Assembly (NCBI RefSeq): GCF_036373705.1
Contig: NC_089858.1
Coordinates: 33,816,249 to 33,880,248 of the forward strand
DNA from: Amia ocellicauda
Lineage: Eukaryota > Chordata > Actinopteri > Amiiformes > Amiidae
Length of the DNA: 64,000 bases
Direction: 5' to 3'
Part shown: positions 44,026-55,778 of the stretch, in pieces
Layout: the number at the start of each line of letters is the position of its first letter
Numbering within the stretch: the stretch's first letter is position 1
The notes under the pieces: model-generated
Databases searched by the model: none
Told to the model about the DNA's origin: nothing
Seen by the model: the letters and a program-made list of their open reading frames with translations, nothing else
Position numbers and translations under genes: made by a program

Positions 44026-46382
44026 GGTATCTGGGCTATCACTCTAACAGTACTGGCAGCTCTTCCCGCTCTGTGCTGCAGTCACTGTCAAACTGAAACT
44101 GTTTCTCATAGAGATGTTTCACTTCCTGTCTCTGAGACGGCAAATATTCCCTGCTGTAATGTGTGAATACAGATCACTGTTCCCCATTTATAAATGGTCA
44201 TATGAATTGAGAGAAACTGTAATTTCTTCAAGAATCGAAATTGTCCTCAAAAGAAACACAAGAGCTTGCTTTATGCTACAGCACTGTTTGTCTCACTAAG
44301 CATGTTGGTTTTTCCTTTTCAGGGAGAAAAGCTAAAGTTTATGAAAGGTGAGGATCCACCTTCATTGCTTTCCACGATCACAAATCTCCATTAAAGAAAT
44401 TAGAACAACAATCTGAACTTACAAGACTGGTGAAAAGTCTTTAGGTCTTAATGTATTAAATCTCTTATCGAGGACTCAGATACATGGGAACAACACTTTG
44501 GAAGTCTGTAAGTGGCTGCAGAAAAGCTTTGAAAGACTTCCAAAAAGTGTCATTATGTGGCTCATGTGTGTTAAATACGGTTAAATATAGGTTTAAATAT
44601 GTCTCCACAGCAGATTTGCAATCCTTGCTTTTATTGTTGTGTTTCAGACTGCACTATCTCTGCAGTACGACAGCAGTCTGGACTGGTAAGCAGTATCCTG
44701 AAGCAATATCCTGAATCGGATTCAATGACAGAGATAGAAGATTTATTCATTGTCAGTTCCAGATCGCAATGAGAAATTCACACAAGCACCTAACAGCTGT
44801 TGCTAAACAGGTTACTTCCCTGCTGACAAACAAACAAGTAGCCCATCTGATGGCATATTTCACTGACAGTGTATTTATACGTTAGCGTACAGTTTCGATT
44901 GACACACTGGCCACAGGCAGGGCTGTTTTATAGCAGTGATCAAGTTCCTCTCAGACGCTCTGAGCCTCTGAGAAACATTTCAACGTCATTGCTCTCCTCA
45001 GTGTCCACAGGAGGTCAAGCCCGAAGTGTGTTACAAAGCCTTGAAATACAAAAAACACCCGAAGAGCACAGCCAGAGGGGTTCAGTTTCAAGAGCAATGT
45101 GAATACGCCACCGTGAAGTACTGAGGGGGAGTGACTCAGAGACGACCCCCAAGAGTTTTACAAAGACGGAATAAAGGATTTATTTTGGGGGGTGGGGGAG
45201 TACACTGTTGCAGTCTCTCCACATGTTAAAGCCATGCATGTTGTTGAATGGCTCAGGCTCTGTCCCATCACATTCTGCCGTGTGTTCCTGCTCTTCTGGA
45301 CCATAGAAGTCATGTTCACTAACGTATTCTCACACACGCGCACTCTGTTTGGAAGGATTTTCAGCCCAGGCACAGTTAATAAAGATAATTTTTTCTGATC
45401 TACTTCTCCTTGATATAAACAGTATGGCAGATGTACGCCTTGACTGTTCTCTCTCAGCTACATTACAGAATGGACCTGCTGAGCATTCATCAGATTACTT
45501 CACATCAATACTCTGAGACCTCTGAATGAACAATAAACTAATCAATATCAATGCTTTACTGTTTATATGACTCTGTACTTTCAACTGTGATGGGGTTGTG
45601 TGTGCGAGTGTGTGTCTGTGTGTGGGCGTGTGCGGGTGTGTGTATGTGAGTGTGTGTATGTGTGTGTGTGTGAAATGTAACACAAGCCAGCTGGGGGAGG
45701 CTGGGAGCTGGAGTCAGTGATGTAAATATATTTTAATGGCACGAGAGTCAAAAGTGCTCCGGTTGAGACGTGTGTATTTGCTTTATTCTTAAATCCACCA
45801 AAACTCATTGGCAAAATAGTGGAGCCAAAAACACTGGGCAAGAGGCCGGAGTGCTGTTGAGGTAGCCTCTGTGTGCACAAACATATTTTAAGTATTGTGA
45901 AAACATGTTGGAGGATAATGAAAACTGATAATTTCTGGTTATTGACCAATTCTCTTTGCACAAACATTCAAAGGGTTCAATTTGAAAGCAGTTTTAAGAA
46001 ATCTGAATTCCATCTCTCAAAAGCTTTCCGATAATGTTGACTCATGAATGTTATGTTCTCTGCTGCTGAAGCAGCTCTGTATACAAGATCAAGGCTTGGT
46101 TAGGGTTTACACTTCTCTGTTACATGAATACAAAAATTACTGTCACATGTGGTCCAATTCTTTTTCAAGATAACGTGATCAGCTTCACATAAGTGGCTTG
46201 GTTAGTTTTCATTTCTGAAAACTTTAAAGCAATACCACATTGTCTCAAAATTATCCAGTGTGTTTTTATTTATTTTTTATTTTTTGTATAGGTTTCTTGT
46301 TCCTCTTCATGTGCTCGTCCACAGTTTTAGAGAAACACTTGTCATTGCTTAGATCTTTGTTAACTTTCAGCCTCACAAAATC

Positions 46383-48102
46383 ATGATCTTCCGATTGTAT
46401 TTTCTAGTTGTGAGTGAGTATGTTTTCTCTTATCATTGCCAGTATTATTTAAACATGAATAAATGTTTTTAAAAATGCAGTTGCTCTTAATTTTAATCGT
46501 ATTATCTCACACTGTATGTCTTGCAGTTATTAACTGACATTTACATTGACAATTACAGTTGGGGTTGGACCAGTACATGCAGGTATGTTACAGTTATTAT
46601 TATTTTATTGCTGTATTTCCTCATTGGGTGTGGACTGAACCAGAGGCAGTATGTTCCTCCATGCTGCCCGAGACGTGTACTTGTGCTGGAGATTCAGTTT
46701 ACATAGAATTTATTGCAACTGGAGCGTGTTGAAAACTGTAACTGCACCAGTATTTATTATAGTGGCACAATCAGAGCAAACACATTTTCAGATGCTCTCT
46801 GTATCTGTTTTTTCAAACATTTTCTTACTACAATATTGTATCATTATTAGCAGTAGTAATTATTAATATTACCTCAATATAAGTCAACACCACATGTAAT
46901 TAACAGGCCTCCATGTGTTTGACCCACAGAATTGCGTACGACACTCTCTATTGAAGCAGCGCAAAAGCTCTTTAATATAGAAGACAGCGTTGTTTTTCGC
47001 TGTCAGTCTAACAAGGGATCACTCTGCCATTTCTACACCGATGGAAGCCAAGTCCCTTTCAGATCAGTGCCATTCAGGACAGAGTACCAGCACTGTCACC
47101 TCTCTGTGTCTGCGGAGGAGCTGCTGGAGGAGAGAGGCTCTCAGCTCCGCACTGAGGTCTCTGTGAGCTGCGCTGTGGAACTGACGATGGATGGAGAACC
47201 AAATATCATTCACTACAGTGACAGTGACAGAGATAGCTGGTGAGTCAGCTGCTTGTCACAATTTTAATGTCTGCAATTGTACGATATTATTATTTCAAAT
47301 GTATTATGTTTTTTAGCAGACATGTCACTGTTAACTGAATTATATCATCAGATATTGTTTATATTTTTGTAAAAAAAGCAGAGACGGATCTTCTGTTTGC
47401 ATTTCCCACAGACAGGTTCAGCAAATTTGGAAGACCTCGTGTTGAAGTGGATCCCCAGCTTGTCAACGAAGACAACCTCATCCGAGTGCTCTGTCTCGCT
47501 GGGACGGGAATGTGCTGCTTCTTCTACAATGGCAACAACAAAATGCCATTCAATGCAGTGGTGTTCAATGAGACGTCAAAGGCTTGCAGCCTGACTGTGC
47601 TGGGGAAGGATCTGCCGTCAGAGGGACACAGAGGGAGCAGCTCTGAGACCCTGCTGAGCTGTGCTGTGGAGGCGAAGCTGGGGGAATCCACAGTGAAGTC
47701 ACGACGCAGCGAGAGCGTCAAGGTAGAGGTGGTTGGCAAAGGTTAGTGACAACATAAGACTATTAATTCTCCCCTTTATTTTTTTTGTTCACCCCTTTTA
47801 TCATTTTAAATACTCACTCCTGGACTAAATCAATAATTAAACTTTGATCCATTCACCCTGCCAGTCCAGCCAAAGAAGAACATTTTGGAAAACAAAATGT
47901 GCCGCATTTGCCAGGTTGGATTGGCAGACAGTTCAGAGTTCTGATTGAATCCGAGTCTCAGTTGAACATTTCAAACCACAGTCCAGATACTGTAGATTTG
48001 CTCTTGTGAACCGATCGCAGATTTCATTTAATGTGCAAATCATTCAGTGTTTTGTCTGGTCTGCAGGTCCGCGTGCAACTGAGGAGACTACAGTAGAAAC
48101 TG
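46383..48102 (+). CDS. gene F: Ig receptor with frameshift after first Ig domain
   Basis: Exons: 46383-46413 (MIFRLYFLVV), 46559-46582 (24-nt signal exon), 46930-47239 (Ig1), 47412-47741 (Ig2), 48067-48102 (stalk), and probably the stalk exon at 52335-52370 beyond a DIRS insertion. Ig1 is 310 nt, not a multiple of three; spliced to Ig2 it makes TGA across the junction, and read through it stops at 47241. As it stands the gene would give a signal peptide and one Ig domain without membrane anchor. Ig2 is a divergent domain with an extra cysteine (GMCCFFYNG). Either a recent pseudogene, a secreted form, or a base-level error in the sequence. Confidence 0.6.
46930..47239 (+). CDS. gene F exon 3, Ig domain 1
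   Basis: Four cysteines (VVFRCQSN, SLCHFYTDGSQVPF, YQHCHLSV, VSVSCAVEL). In the last 30 bases the frame changes: the frame one base over gives a normal ending (VTEIAG). A truncated second copy lies at 52727. Confidence 0.8.
47412..47741 (+). CDS. gene F exon 4, Ig domain 2
   Basis: 330 nt, phase 1-1, 110 residues, the most divergent Ig exon of the cluster: LCLAGTGMCCFFYNGNNKMP in the B-C region, then SKACSLTV and LLSCAVEA. It has one N-linked site (NETS). Confidence 0.8.
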
Positions 48103-48279
48103 GTGAGTTTACATTTGTCCTGTGTTAAAAAGGCAGGGCAGTGAGATATTAACTCCATTGTAAGACTGCGGTGTTTGTGAGCTGTGCTGTTGATGTGAGA
48201 ATGGAGGGACACAGTGTAAACTCACCTTGAAGCCAGAACAGGAGAATAGAGGTTACCAGAGGGTCTTCATCATTTACAG

Positions 48280-48715
48280 TGGCTCTCAAAAGTATTCACA
48301 ACCCTTGTGGACTTATCCACATTTCATTGTTACAACATGAAATCAGAATGGATTTAATCAGGAGTTTCTGCCACTGATCAACACAGCAAATGTCCATAAT
48401 GTCGAAGTGATACATATCATCTTGCAGACTTCCAGGATTTCTCTGTACTTTGCTGCATACATTTTGCCCTCTATCTTTACAAGGTTTCCAGGCCCTGATG
48501 CAGAGAAGCATCACCATAGCATGATGCTGCACCACTGTGCTTCACCGTAGGGATGGTGTTCTCAGGATGGTGTGCGGTGTTAGGCTTGCGCCACACGTAG
48601 CGCTTAGCGTTCAGGCCAAAAAGCTTGATTTTGAGAAGGCTTCATCAGACCATACAATCTTCCTCCACTTGGTCTCAGAATCTCCCACATGCCTTATGGT
48701 AAACTCTAGCTGAGA
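48280..48715 (-). mobile_element. Tc1-like remnant
   Basis: Begins with CTCTCAAAAGTATTCACAAC, a Tc1-type terminal sequence, and continues with decayed minus-strand transposase sequence around 48400-48700. Both catalytic and DNA-binding regions are incomplete. Confidence 0.65.
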
Positions 48716-48732
48716 TTTGGAGTTTTTATTCT

Positions 48733-51300
48733 CTCAGATAACCAGGGTTGCATACGCAACCTATCGTTATCTGTCAAGTCAGAGGCACTGCCCAAGGGGG
48801 AGGGGTTACTGTATAACAAAACCGTCGCAACCTCGGCAACACAACTCCAGACAGTAACCTCAGGGGCCCCGTAGGGCCACACCTGAGCCGTCCAGGAGTG
48901 AGGACCGTAGTCACACTCTACCGGGAACTGTCTGCAATCAGCATATACGAAGCGAGGCTACAGAGGTTAACTCTTACGCCCTCCGCTTACAGGAGCAAGG
49001 CCGGCTGCTCTACTAGTGCAGCTAGGAGCGAGGCCGTAATCTACTTGCATAATGTCTGGCACGGGCAATCAAGCACTTTTGCAGCCTCCGCGCAATATCA
49101 TGGCAGTGGACCCCTGATCCAATAGGAGCGGGGCCACAGACCCAATGAGAAAAATACAATATAATACATAGCTGGCTAGTCAACAGAGTAGCCGAGCTGA
49201 ACAATACACAATACATATATATCGCATGACAGCAAGACCTTCATGCTGTCAGCGCGCAGCACAAGAGCATCCAACTCGACAAAACAGTACAGAGTGGAAA
49301 AGCTCCATTGCGCTGACAATATAGATTTTGTACAAACGAACTATTTACACCACGGGGCGCAGGAACGAACTCATGCGCCGCCCATTGAACACAGGAGCAG
49401 TTGACGCCTGCTGGTTAGACTGGCTAACGCAGGGCAAATTAGCTTTACTGTGTTAAAAAAGGAACTATATACACTGCGAGGCAGCGAACTCAAGCACTGT
49501 TAGCTGGGAACAGCGGCAGTGAACTCCATTCTACAATTTTAGAATGGAGCCACAGTCCTGCTGTTTAACACATAATACATATATACACATATATACATCA
49601 CGGGGTGCAGGAGCTGGCTCATGTGCCACACGTGGAACACAGGAGCAGTTGACACCTGTCGAATAGCGCAGCTAACGCAGGACAACTACAGCTCTACCAT
49701 GTGAATAAATTAACTATGTACACAGCGGGGCACTGGAGAACTCAAGTGCCCTCCGCTGGAGGACAACAGCAGCAGTCCCCTGCTCTATGACGTAATACAG
49801 CCAGAAAGGGCCACAGACCTGCTGACCAATACACAGAGCAGGGTACAGGCCAAATGCATGCACCACCGCAACACAATTACAATGAACAAACTATATACAG
49901 GGCGGCCTCTTAAGGCAACATGCCTGTAGGCCGCACGACAAGCCCCAGGAATACATCGACAGGGCTGTCTGTACATCCAGGAGCAGCTCGCGTGGGTGCT
50001 CGACTAGAAGGCATAGTCTGGTGGAAGGGAAAGACATGGTTCACTAGCTCCCTCAGGATGCACTTACAGGGGCAGACTGGGAGAGGAAAGGCAGGAGCCA
50101 GAGCCTGCAGGCTACTGGGGCTCGACTGCAGCCAACACTGGGTTCCCAATGGAAGGGACCAGCCTGTAGAACCGGGCAAATGTAAGCGGCGAGGCCCAAG
50201 CTCCAGCCGCACAAATGTATGCCAATGGGGCACCTTGAAAAAGTGCCCATGATGTGGCAACTCCTCGAGTTGAGTGGGCCACCAGTTGATCAGGCACCGG
50301 GTCCCAGTGGACTCGTAAGCCATGGTAATGGTGTCCACAATCCAATGTGAGAGGTGCTGCTTTGAAAGCGCCTGGCCCTGTGTCTGCGCTCCATAAGACA
50401 CAAACAGTTGGTCTGAGCGCCTCAGTGCGTTCCAAATAGCACCTGAGGGCCCACACAGGGCAGAGCAGGTGAAGCCAACTCTCTTGCTCTGAAGCGAAGG
50501 GAGGAGGATGAAAAGCCATCAACTCAATAGGCCTGTTGACATGAAATGGAGACAGCACTTTTGGGAGGAACGCAGGGTTAGGCCATAGCGTGACCCTGGA
50601 GCCATCTCCCGCAAAACAGACACATGATGGGTGTACGGACAGGGCTAGCAGTGCTTGTACTTGGCGAACCGAGAGAGCGAGATCTCCTACAGCCGCAGCT
50701 GCGGGCTGTAGTGCGGGCGCAAGCCGGCGGAGGTGCACCTCAGGCGGGCGAGATCTCTTATGACACACTCTTATACTGCCGCTGCTAGCGCTCCTGCTGT
50801 GGAGGAAAAAGCCCTGTGGACAAAAAACCTACACAGCAAGCAGTCGGAATATATATAGAACTATATAACCACGACTATTATTTTTAAAAGGCTCTTCTTG
50901 TGAACGAAACTGAAACCGAAAGCACAGCCAGACCTCTGTTGCGTGGACGGGACAGAATCGGGATTATCTATCATTAATAACTAAACACACACAAGACAGA
51001 GACGATGTGTAGCGAAAACAGTGGTGAAAAACACTATGAAGTGAGTCAGCCAGCCGAAATACGCAGTTTGAATGTTTATAACAAACACAGACACAGAGAG
51101 CTTACGTTCCCGAGTCAAGCAAAGAGGCAAAAGAGGACGAACCTGCTCTGACGTCACGTTTTATAGAACAGGAAGTGGGAAGGGACCTGTTCTGAGTGAC
51201 GAGCGCAGGGGCCAATGGCAGCTTTGATAGAGTGATAGAGTGCGCAGAAACCCCTCCCCCTTGGGCAGTGCTTCTGACTTGAAAGATAACGTGCTTTTCA
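48733..51300 (-). mobile_element. DIRS-like retrotransposon, internally deleted
   Basis: Inverted terminal parts: 48777-48808 (GCACTGCCCAAGGGGGAGGGG) and 51250-51280 (CCCCTCCCCCTTGGGCAGTG). On the minus strand it keeps the 5' region, a tyrosine recombinase frame and a long 3' region; reverse transcriptase and RNase H are missing. It lies in the stalk intron of gene F. Confidence 0.8.
49910..50768 (-). pseudogene. DIRS tyrosine recombinase
   Basis: Minus-strand frames containing NRPIELMAFHPPPFASEQES and LSKQHLSHWIVDTITMAYES, matching the frame at 61860-62573 on the other strand. One frame change near 50250-50400 splits it. The HWIVDTI region is the C-terminal part of the recombinase fold. Confidence 0.65.
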
Positions 51301-52330
51301 ACACTACAGATGCAGACCAAACAGATCAAGATTGATCAGCACATTGATCAACAGATTGCTCCAGAGACCTGGATTGCAAAGTGATCAAGATTTAATGCCA
51401 AAGGAAAGCTGATCAGAGGACAGACAGATGCAAATCTGCTAAAAAAATAAAATAATGACAATAATATATGCATTATGATGTGTAGAAAATCATGTTTCAG
51501 GAATCAACACGATTATAACTCTTTCACAATGACTAATATTATTACACAGCCCAGATTGTCAGCTAGATTATATTCAGTATAGTCTACCTTCCGGCGGCTA
51601 GAGAAGAAAGTGTTAATAACTTATTAATTGTGAGGAGTTTATAGCTGAAACGCTGTACAGGTGTTTAATTAAAATATTTAGTAACATTAGAATGGATAAG
51701 CGGGAGAAATGCACACACGCAGAGATAATTACTGTCTGCTGTCATTTTGTTTTTGCTGATACTTGAATTAATAAGCCAAACAAGTAAATAATCACAACCC
51801 CATATTTAAATTCGATGGTCAAAATCAAACACTCGTTTTGATCGATCTTCGATTTCAATTAAAAAATGTACACCCCTAATCATTAATACTGGTGGCTAGA
51901 CAGCTAGTTAACTTACCTTACGGCTGCTGGACTGGAGGACTGACCTCAAACTGACTTTGATTAATTGACTGACCAACCGCAACATCAGGACACACTGTGA
52001 TTGGCCTGTTGAGTGTCGTGGGCAGAATGCTTGAAATTTGAATCCATTGTTTCTTCAGATATTGGTCCATTTGTCTGTCTATCACACCATTTTTTTTCCA
52101 TGACAGCCTACAAAATTTGTACTTTGTAACAAATGCCTTTTTAAAAGTAGCAAAGTACAATACTTCACTCAAAACATACTTAAGTAAAAGTAAAATTACC
52201 AAATTTGAAAAATACTCAAACAAGTACAAGTACACAAAAAAGCTACTCAATTACAGGAACGAGAGTAGTCGTAATTCATTACTTTCCACCCCTGCATGTT
52301 ACATTCACAAATACAATATGTTCTCTTGTT
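51301..52330. other. intron sequence of gene F, nothing recognised
   Basis: AT-rich DNA between the DIRS element and the second stalk exon. No supported exon or element. Confidence 0.4.
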
Positions 52331-52334
52331 CCAG

Positions 52335-52370
52335 GTGTTACTGAGTCAGCGTTCTCTACACCTGAGACAG
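52335..52370 (+). CDS. stalk exon, probably of gene F
   Basis: 36-nt phase 1-1 exon (VTESAFSTPET) with acceptor ttccag and donor gtgagt. It matches 23506-23541 of gene D, but here the donor is intact. Confidence 0.6.
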
Positions 52371-52726
52371 GTGAGTATCAGTCTGGGGTCAGAGTGTGCA
52401 GGGAACGCCAGTGAGACTTTTGCAAATTCCAATACTGCTGTACTGCACCTGTGAGGGTCTCATGGGACGCTTGTAAAATGTAAAACTCTTACATTTCAGC
52501 TCTTGAAAACTCTGCATTATTTGTCTGCAACTAGTTTAGAAAAATGGTTTGCTCTCTTGCTCTAGATGCTCTAGATTCTCTCACAGATGCATCCATTTGT
52601 CAAACTTTGTCTTACTACAATATTTTATTATTAAATATTAATAAATTAATATATTATTAATATTACGTCACTGTAAGTCAACACCACATGTAATTAACAG
52701 ACTGCTTCCATGTGTTTGACCCACAG

Positions 52727-52866
52727 AATTGCATACGACACTCTCTATTGAAGCAGCGCAAAAGCTCTTTAATATAGAAGACAGTGTTGTTTTTCGCTGT
52801 CAGTCTAACAAGGGATCACTCTGCCATTTCTACACCGATGGAAGCCAAGTCCCTTTCAGATCATTA
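52727..52866 (+). pseudogene. second copy of F-type Ig1 exon, cut by a transposon
   Basis: Matches 46930-47069 almost base for base, including the upstream acceptor, and stops within QVPFRS where a Tc1 element begins. The rest of the domain does not resume on the far side. Confidence 0.85.
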
Positions 52867-53875
52867 CAGTGCATCCGGAAAGTATGCACGGTGCTTCACT
52901 TTTTCCACATTTTGTTATGTTACAGCCTTATTCCAAAATAGATTAAATTCATTCTTTTCCTCAAAATTCTACAAACAATACTCCATAATGACAACATGAA
53001 AGAAGTTTGTTTGAAATCTTTGCAAATGTATAAAAAATAAAAAACAAAAAAAGCACATGTACAGAAGTATTCACAGCCTTTGCTCAATACTTTGTTGAAG
53101 CACCTTTGGCATCAATTACAGCCTCAAGTCTTTTTGAGTATGATGCTGCAAGCTTGGCACACCTATTTTTGGGCAGTTTCTCCCATTCTTCTTTGCAGGA
53201 CCTCTCAAGCTCCATCAGGTTGGATGGGGAGCGTCGGTGCACAGCCATTTTCAGATCTCTCCAGAGATGTTCAATCGGGTTCAAGTCTGGGCTCTGGATG
53301 GGCCACTCAAGGACATTCACAGAGTTGTCCTGTAGCCACTCCTTTGTTTCCTTGGCTGTGTGCTTAGGGTCATTGTCCCTTTTGGACGATGAACCTTCAT
53401 CCCAGTCTGAGGTCCAGAGTGCTCTGGAGCAGGTTTTCATCAAGGATGTCTCTGTACATTGCTGCATTCATCTTTCCCTCGATCCTGACTAGTCTCCCAG
53501 TTCCTGCCACTGAAAAACATCCCCACAGCATGATTCTGCCACCACCATGCTTCACTGTAAGGATGGTATTGGCCAGGTGATGAGCGGTGCCTGGTTTCCT
53601 CCAGACATGAGTTCAATCTTTGTTTCATCAGACCAGAAAATTTTGCTTCTCATGGTCTGAGAGTCCTTCAGGTGCCTTTTGGCAAACTCCAGGCGGGCTG
53701 TGCTTTTTTGTTTTTTTATTTTTAATACATTTGCAAAGATTTCAAACAAACTTCTTTCACGTTGTCATTATGGGGTATTGTTTGTAGAATTTTGAGGAAA
53801 ATAATGAATTGGAATAAGGCTTTAAAATAACAAAATGTGGAAAAGTGCTGTGAATACTTTCCAGATGCACTGTAT
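52865..53875 (-). mobile_element. Tc1-like transposon, internally damaged
   Basis: Ends ACAGTGCATCCGGAAAGTAT and ATACTTTCCAGATGCACTGT. Minus-strand fragments show [11 protein letters not shown] (first Asp), [11 protein letters not shown] (second Asp) and [11 protein letters not shown] (Glu), separated by frame breaks. The N-terminal DNA-binding part is missing. Confidence 0.9.
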
Positions 53876-54737
53876 ATAATCAGTAATTGATTATCTTCAT
53901 ATAAAAAAGTGGAGCCGGAACTTCAACTTCTGTTGAAATACAGTTAATTGGAATTAGTGTAAACATACAATGAATGCATGAAAAAAATAAAAAAATAAAA
54001 ATAAATAAACAGTCAAATATCAACATGGTATTATCACAGAAAGTCTGTGATTCTCTCTGGTCTATGGATGAGACGTCCACTACGGGTTGTCTGTTTTTGC
54101 AGTGTCATTTGAAAGTGGAACAGTTGACTGTGTGGTGTTAATGGATGCCATGTCCTGTTTTTCCTGTTGACTAAGAGGAGGAGAGACTGAGCTTTCCCAC
54201 GTGGTGCTGAAATGCGATTATGTTGCTCCTGCAGAGGATCTGCAGCATAGTCTTCCGGGGTGGTTCACAAAGTCCTCTCTTGGTCTGCCATTTGGGTCAG
54301 TGTGGCAGGGCTCCTGATAAAGCTGTAAGTCAGGGAGCAGTATGTCCTGTACCATCAGGGGCCCCTTTCTATGAGTGACAATGGATCTCTCTCTCTGTTT
54401 GTGCTGTAGAGGTACTGTCAGGAGGAGGGCCATAGAACGCTTTCAGACTGTTGTGGTGCAACACTTTGTGTGGCAGCTGAGAAAAGGCAAGGTCCATGAG
54501 TTTGTAGGTTACTCCATATTGCAATGTAAAAACAAAGCAAACTTTTGAAAGGGCCTTTCCATCTTGGAGCCAACTTACAATGTGCTTTTCCAGGATCCAT
54601 TATCAGCACTAAGTTGCCAACTTCAAAGGGTTGAAATGCTATTTGACTGTCTTTTGGGTCTTTTGGGTCTTTCGGGTCTTTTGTTGATGTTGAACGACAG
54701 CATTCTGGGAAGTGGCTTCATCAAAGGCCAATCTCAG

Positions 54738-54968
54738 TCAACTTTGTAAGGACTGAGCATAATCGGCAGGTGTTCCAGGTGTTGCACTGGACATATCTTC
54801 ATTGCAGCTAAAAAGAATGTTCACTGGTAGTCTGGGTTCTCTGCCATGGACCAAGAAATATGGTGTAAGACCAGTACTGGAATGGGGGGTAGAATTATAT
54901 GCTATCTCCACCTGACTGAGGTAAATGTCCCATTCACCTCCATGCTGGTACATACACCAATCAGCCAT
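54738..54968 (-). pseudogene. Gypsy integrase, C-terminal part
   Basis: Reads GEWDIYLSQVEIAYNSTPHS then STGLTPYFLVHGREPRLPVN, the typical stretch after the integrase core. The part before it (SPYHAESDGMV at about 55825) is separated by the Tc1 insertion; most of the core is deleted. Confidence 0.7.
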
Positions 54969-55778
54969 AACATTATGACCACCTGCCTAATATTGTGTAG
55001 GTCACAAAACAGCCCAGTCCCGTCGAGACATGGACTCCACTAGACCTCTGAAGGTGAGCAGTGGTATCTGGCACCAAGACGTTAGCAGCAGATCCTTTAA
55101 GTCCTGTAAGTTGCGAGGTGGGGCCTCCATGGATCGGACTTGTTTGTCCAGTACATCCCACAGATGCTCGATTGGATTGAGATCTGGGGAATTTGGAGGC
55201 CAAGTCAACACCTTGAACTCGTGATTCATCAGACCAGGCCACCTTCATCCATTGCTCCGTGGTCCAGTTCTGATGCTCACGTGCCCATTGTAGGTGCTTT
55301 CGGCAGTGGACAGGGGTCAGCATGGGCACCCTGACTGGTCTGCGGCTACGCAGCCCCATACACAACAAACTGTGATGCACTGTGTGTTCTGACACCTTTC
55401 TATCAGAACCAGCATTCACTTTTTCAGCAATCTGAGCTACAGTAGCTCGTCTGTTGGATCGGACCACAAGGGCCAGCCTTCACTCCCCACGTGCATCAAT
55501 GAGCCTTGACCGCCCATGATCCTGTCGCCCCATAAGAGCTGCAGTTTTGGAGATGCTCTGACACAGTCGTCTAGCCATCACAGTTTGGTCCTTGTCAAAG
55601 TCGCTCAGATCCTTACGCTTGCCCATTTTTCCTGCTTCTAACACATCAACTTTGAGGACAAAATGTTCACTTGCTGCCTAATATATCCCACCCACTGACA
55701 GATGCCATGATAACGAGATTATCAGTGTTATTTACTTCACCTGTCAGTGGTCATAATGTTATGGCTGATCGGTGTATA
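54954..55778 (-). mobile_element. non-autonomous Tc1-like transposon nested in Gypsy
   Basis: Second copy of the deletion derivative at 17068-17955, with the same AWSDES to HEFKVLTW junction. It has lost a further 65 bases near 55520. Confidence 0.9.

Larger units (their letters stand above)
39396..45124 (+). pseudogene. gene E: broken paralogue of gene D
   Basis: Exons kept: 39396-39423 (MIFLTFLTL), 39542-39571 (30-nt signal exon), the first 69 bases of Ig1 (40076-40144), then after a 3.9-kb replacement 44323-44347, 44648-44685 and 45011-45124 of the tail. The rest of Ig1, all of Ig2, the stalk and membrane exons are gone, replaced by unrelated DNA with a Tc1 element, a small hAT MITE and a tandem repeat. 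Reading on from Ig1 meets a stop within a few codons. The last exon is intact and encodes EVKPEVCYKALKY and CEYATVKY, with the ITIM-like VCYKAL and a second tyrosine that gene D has lost. Confidence 0.8.
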
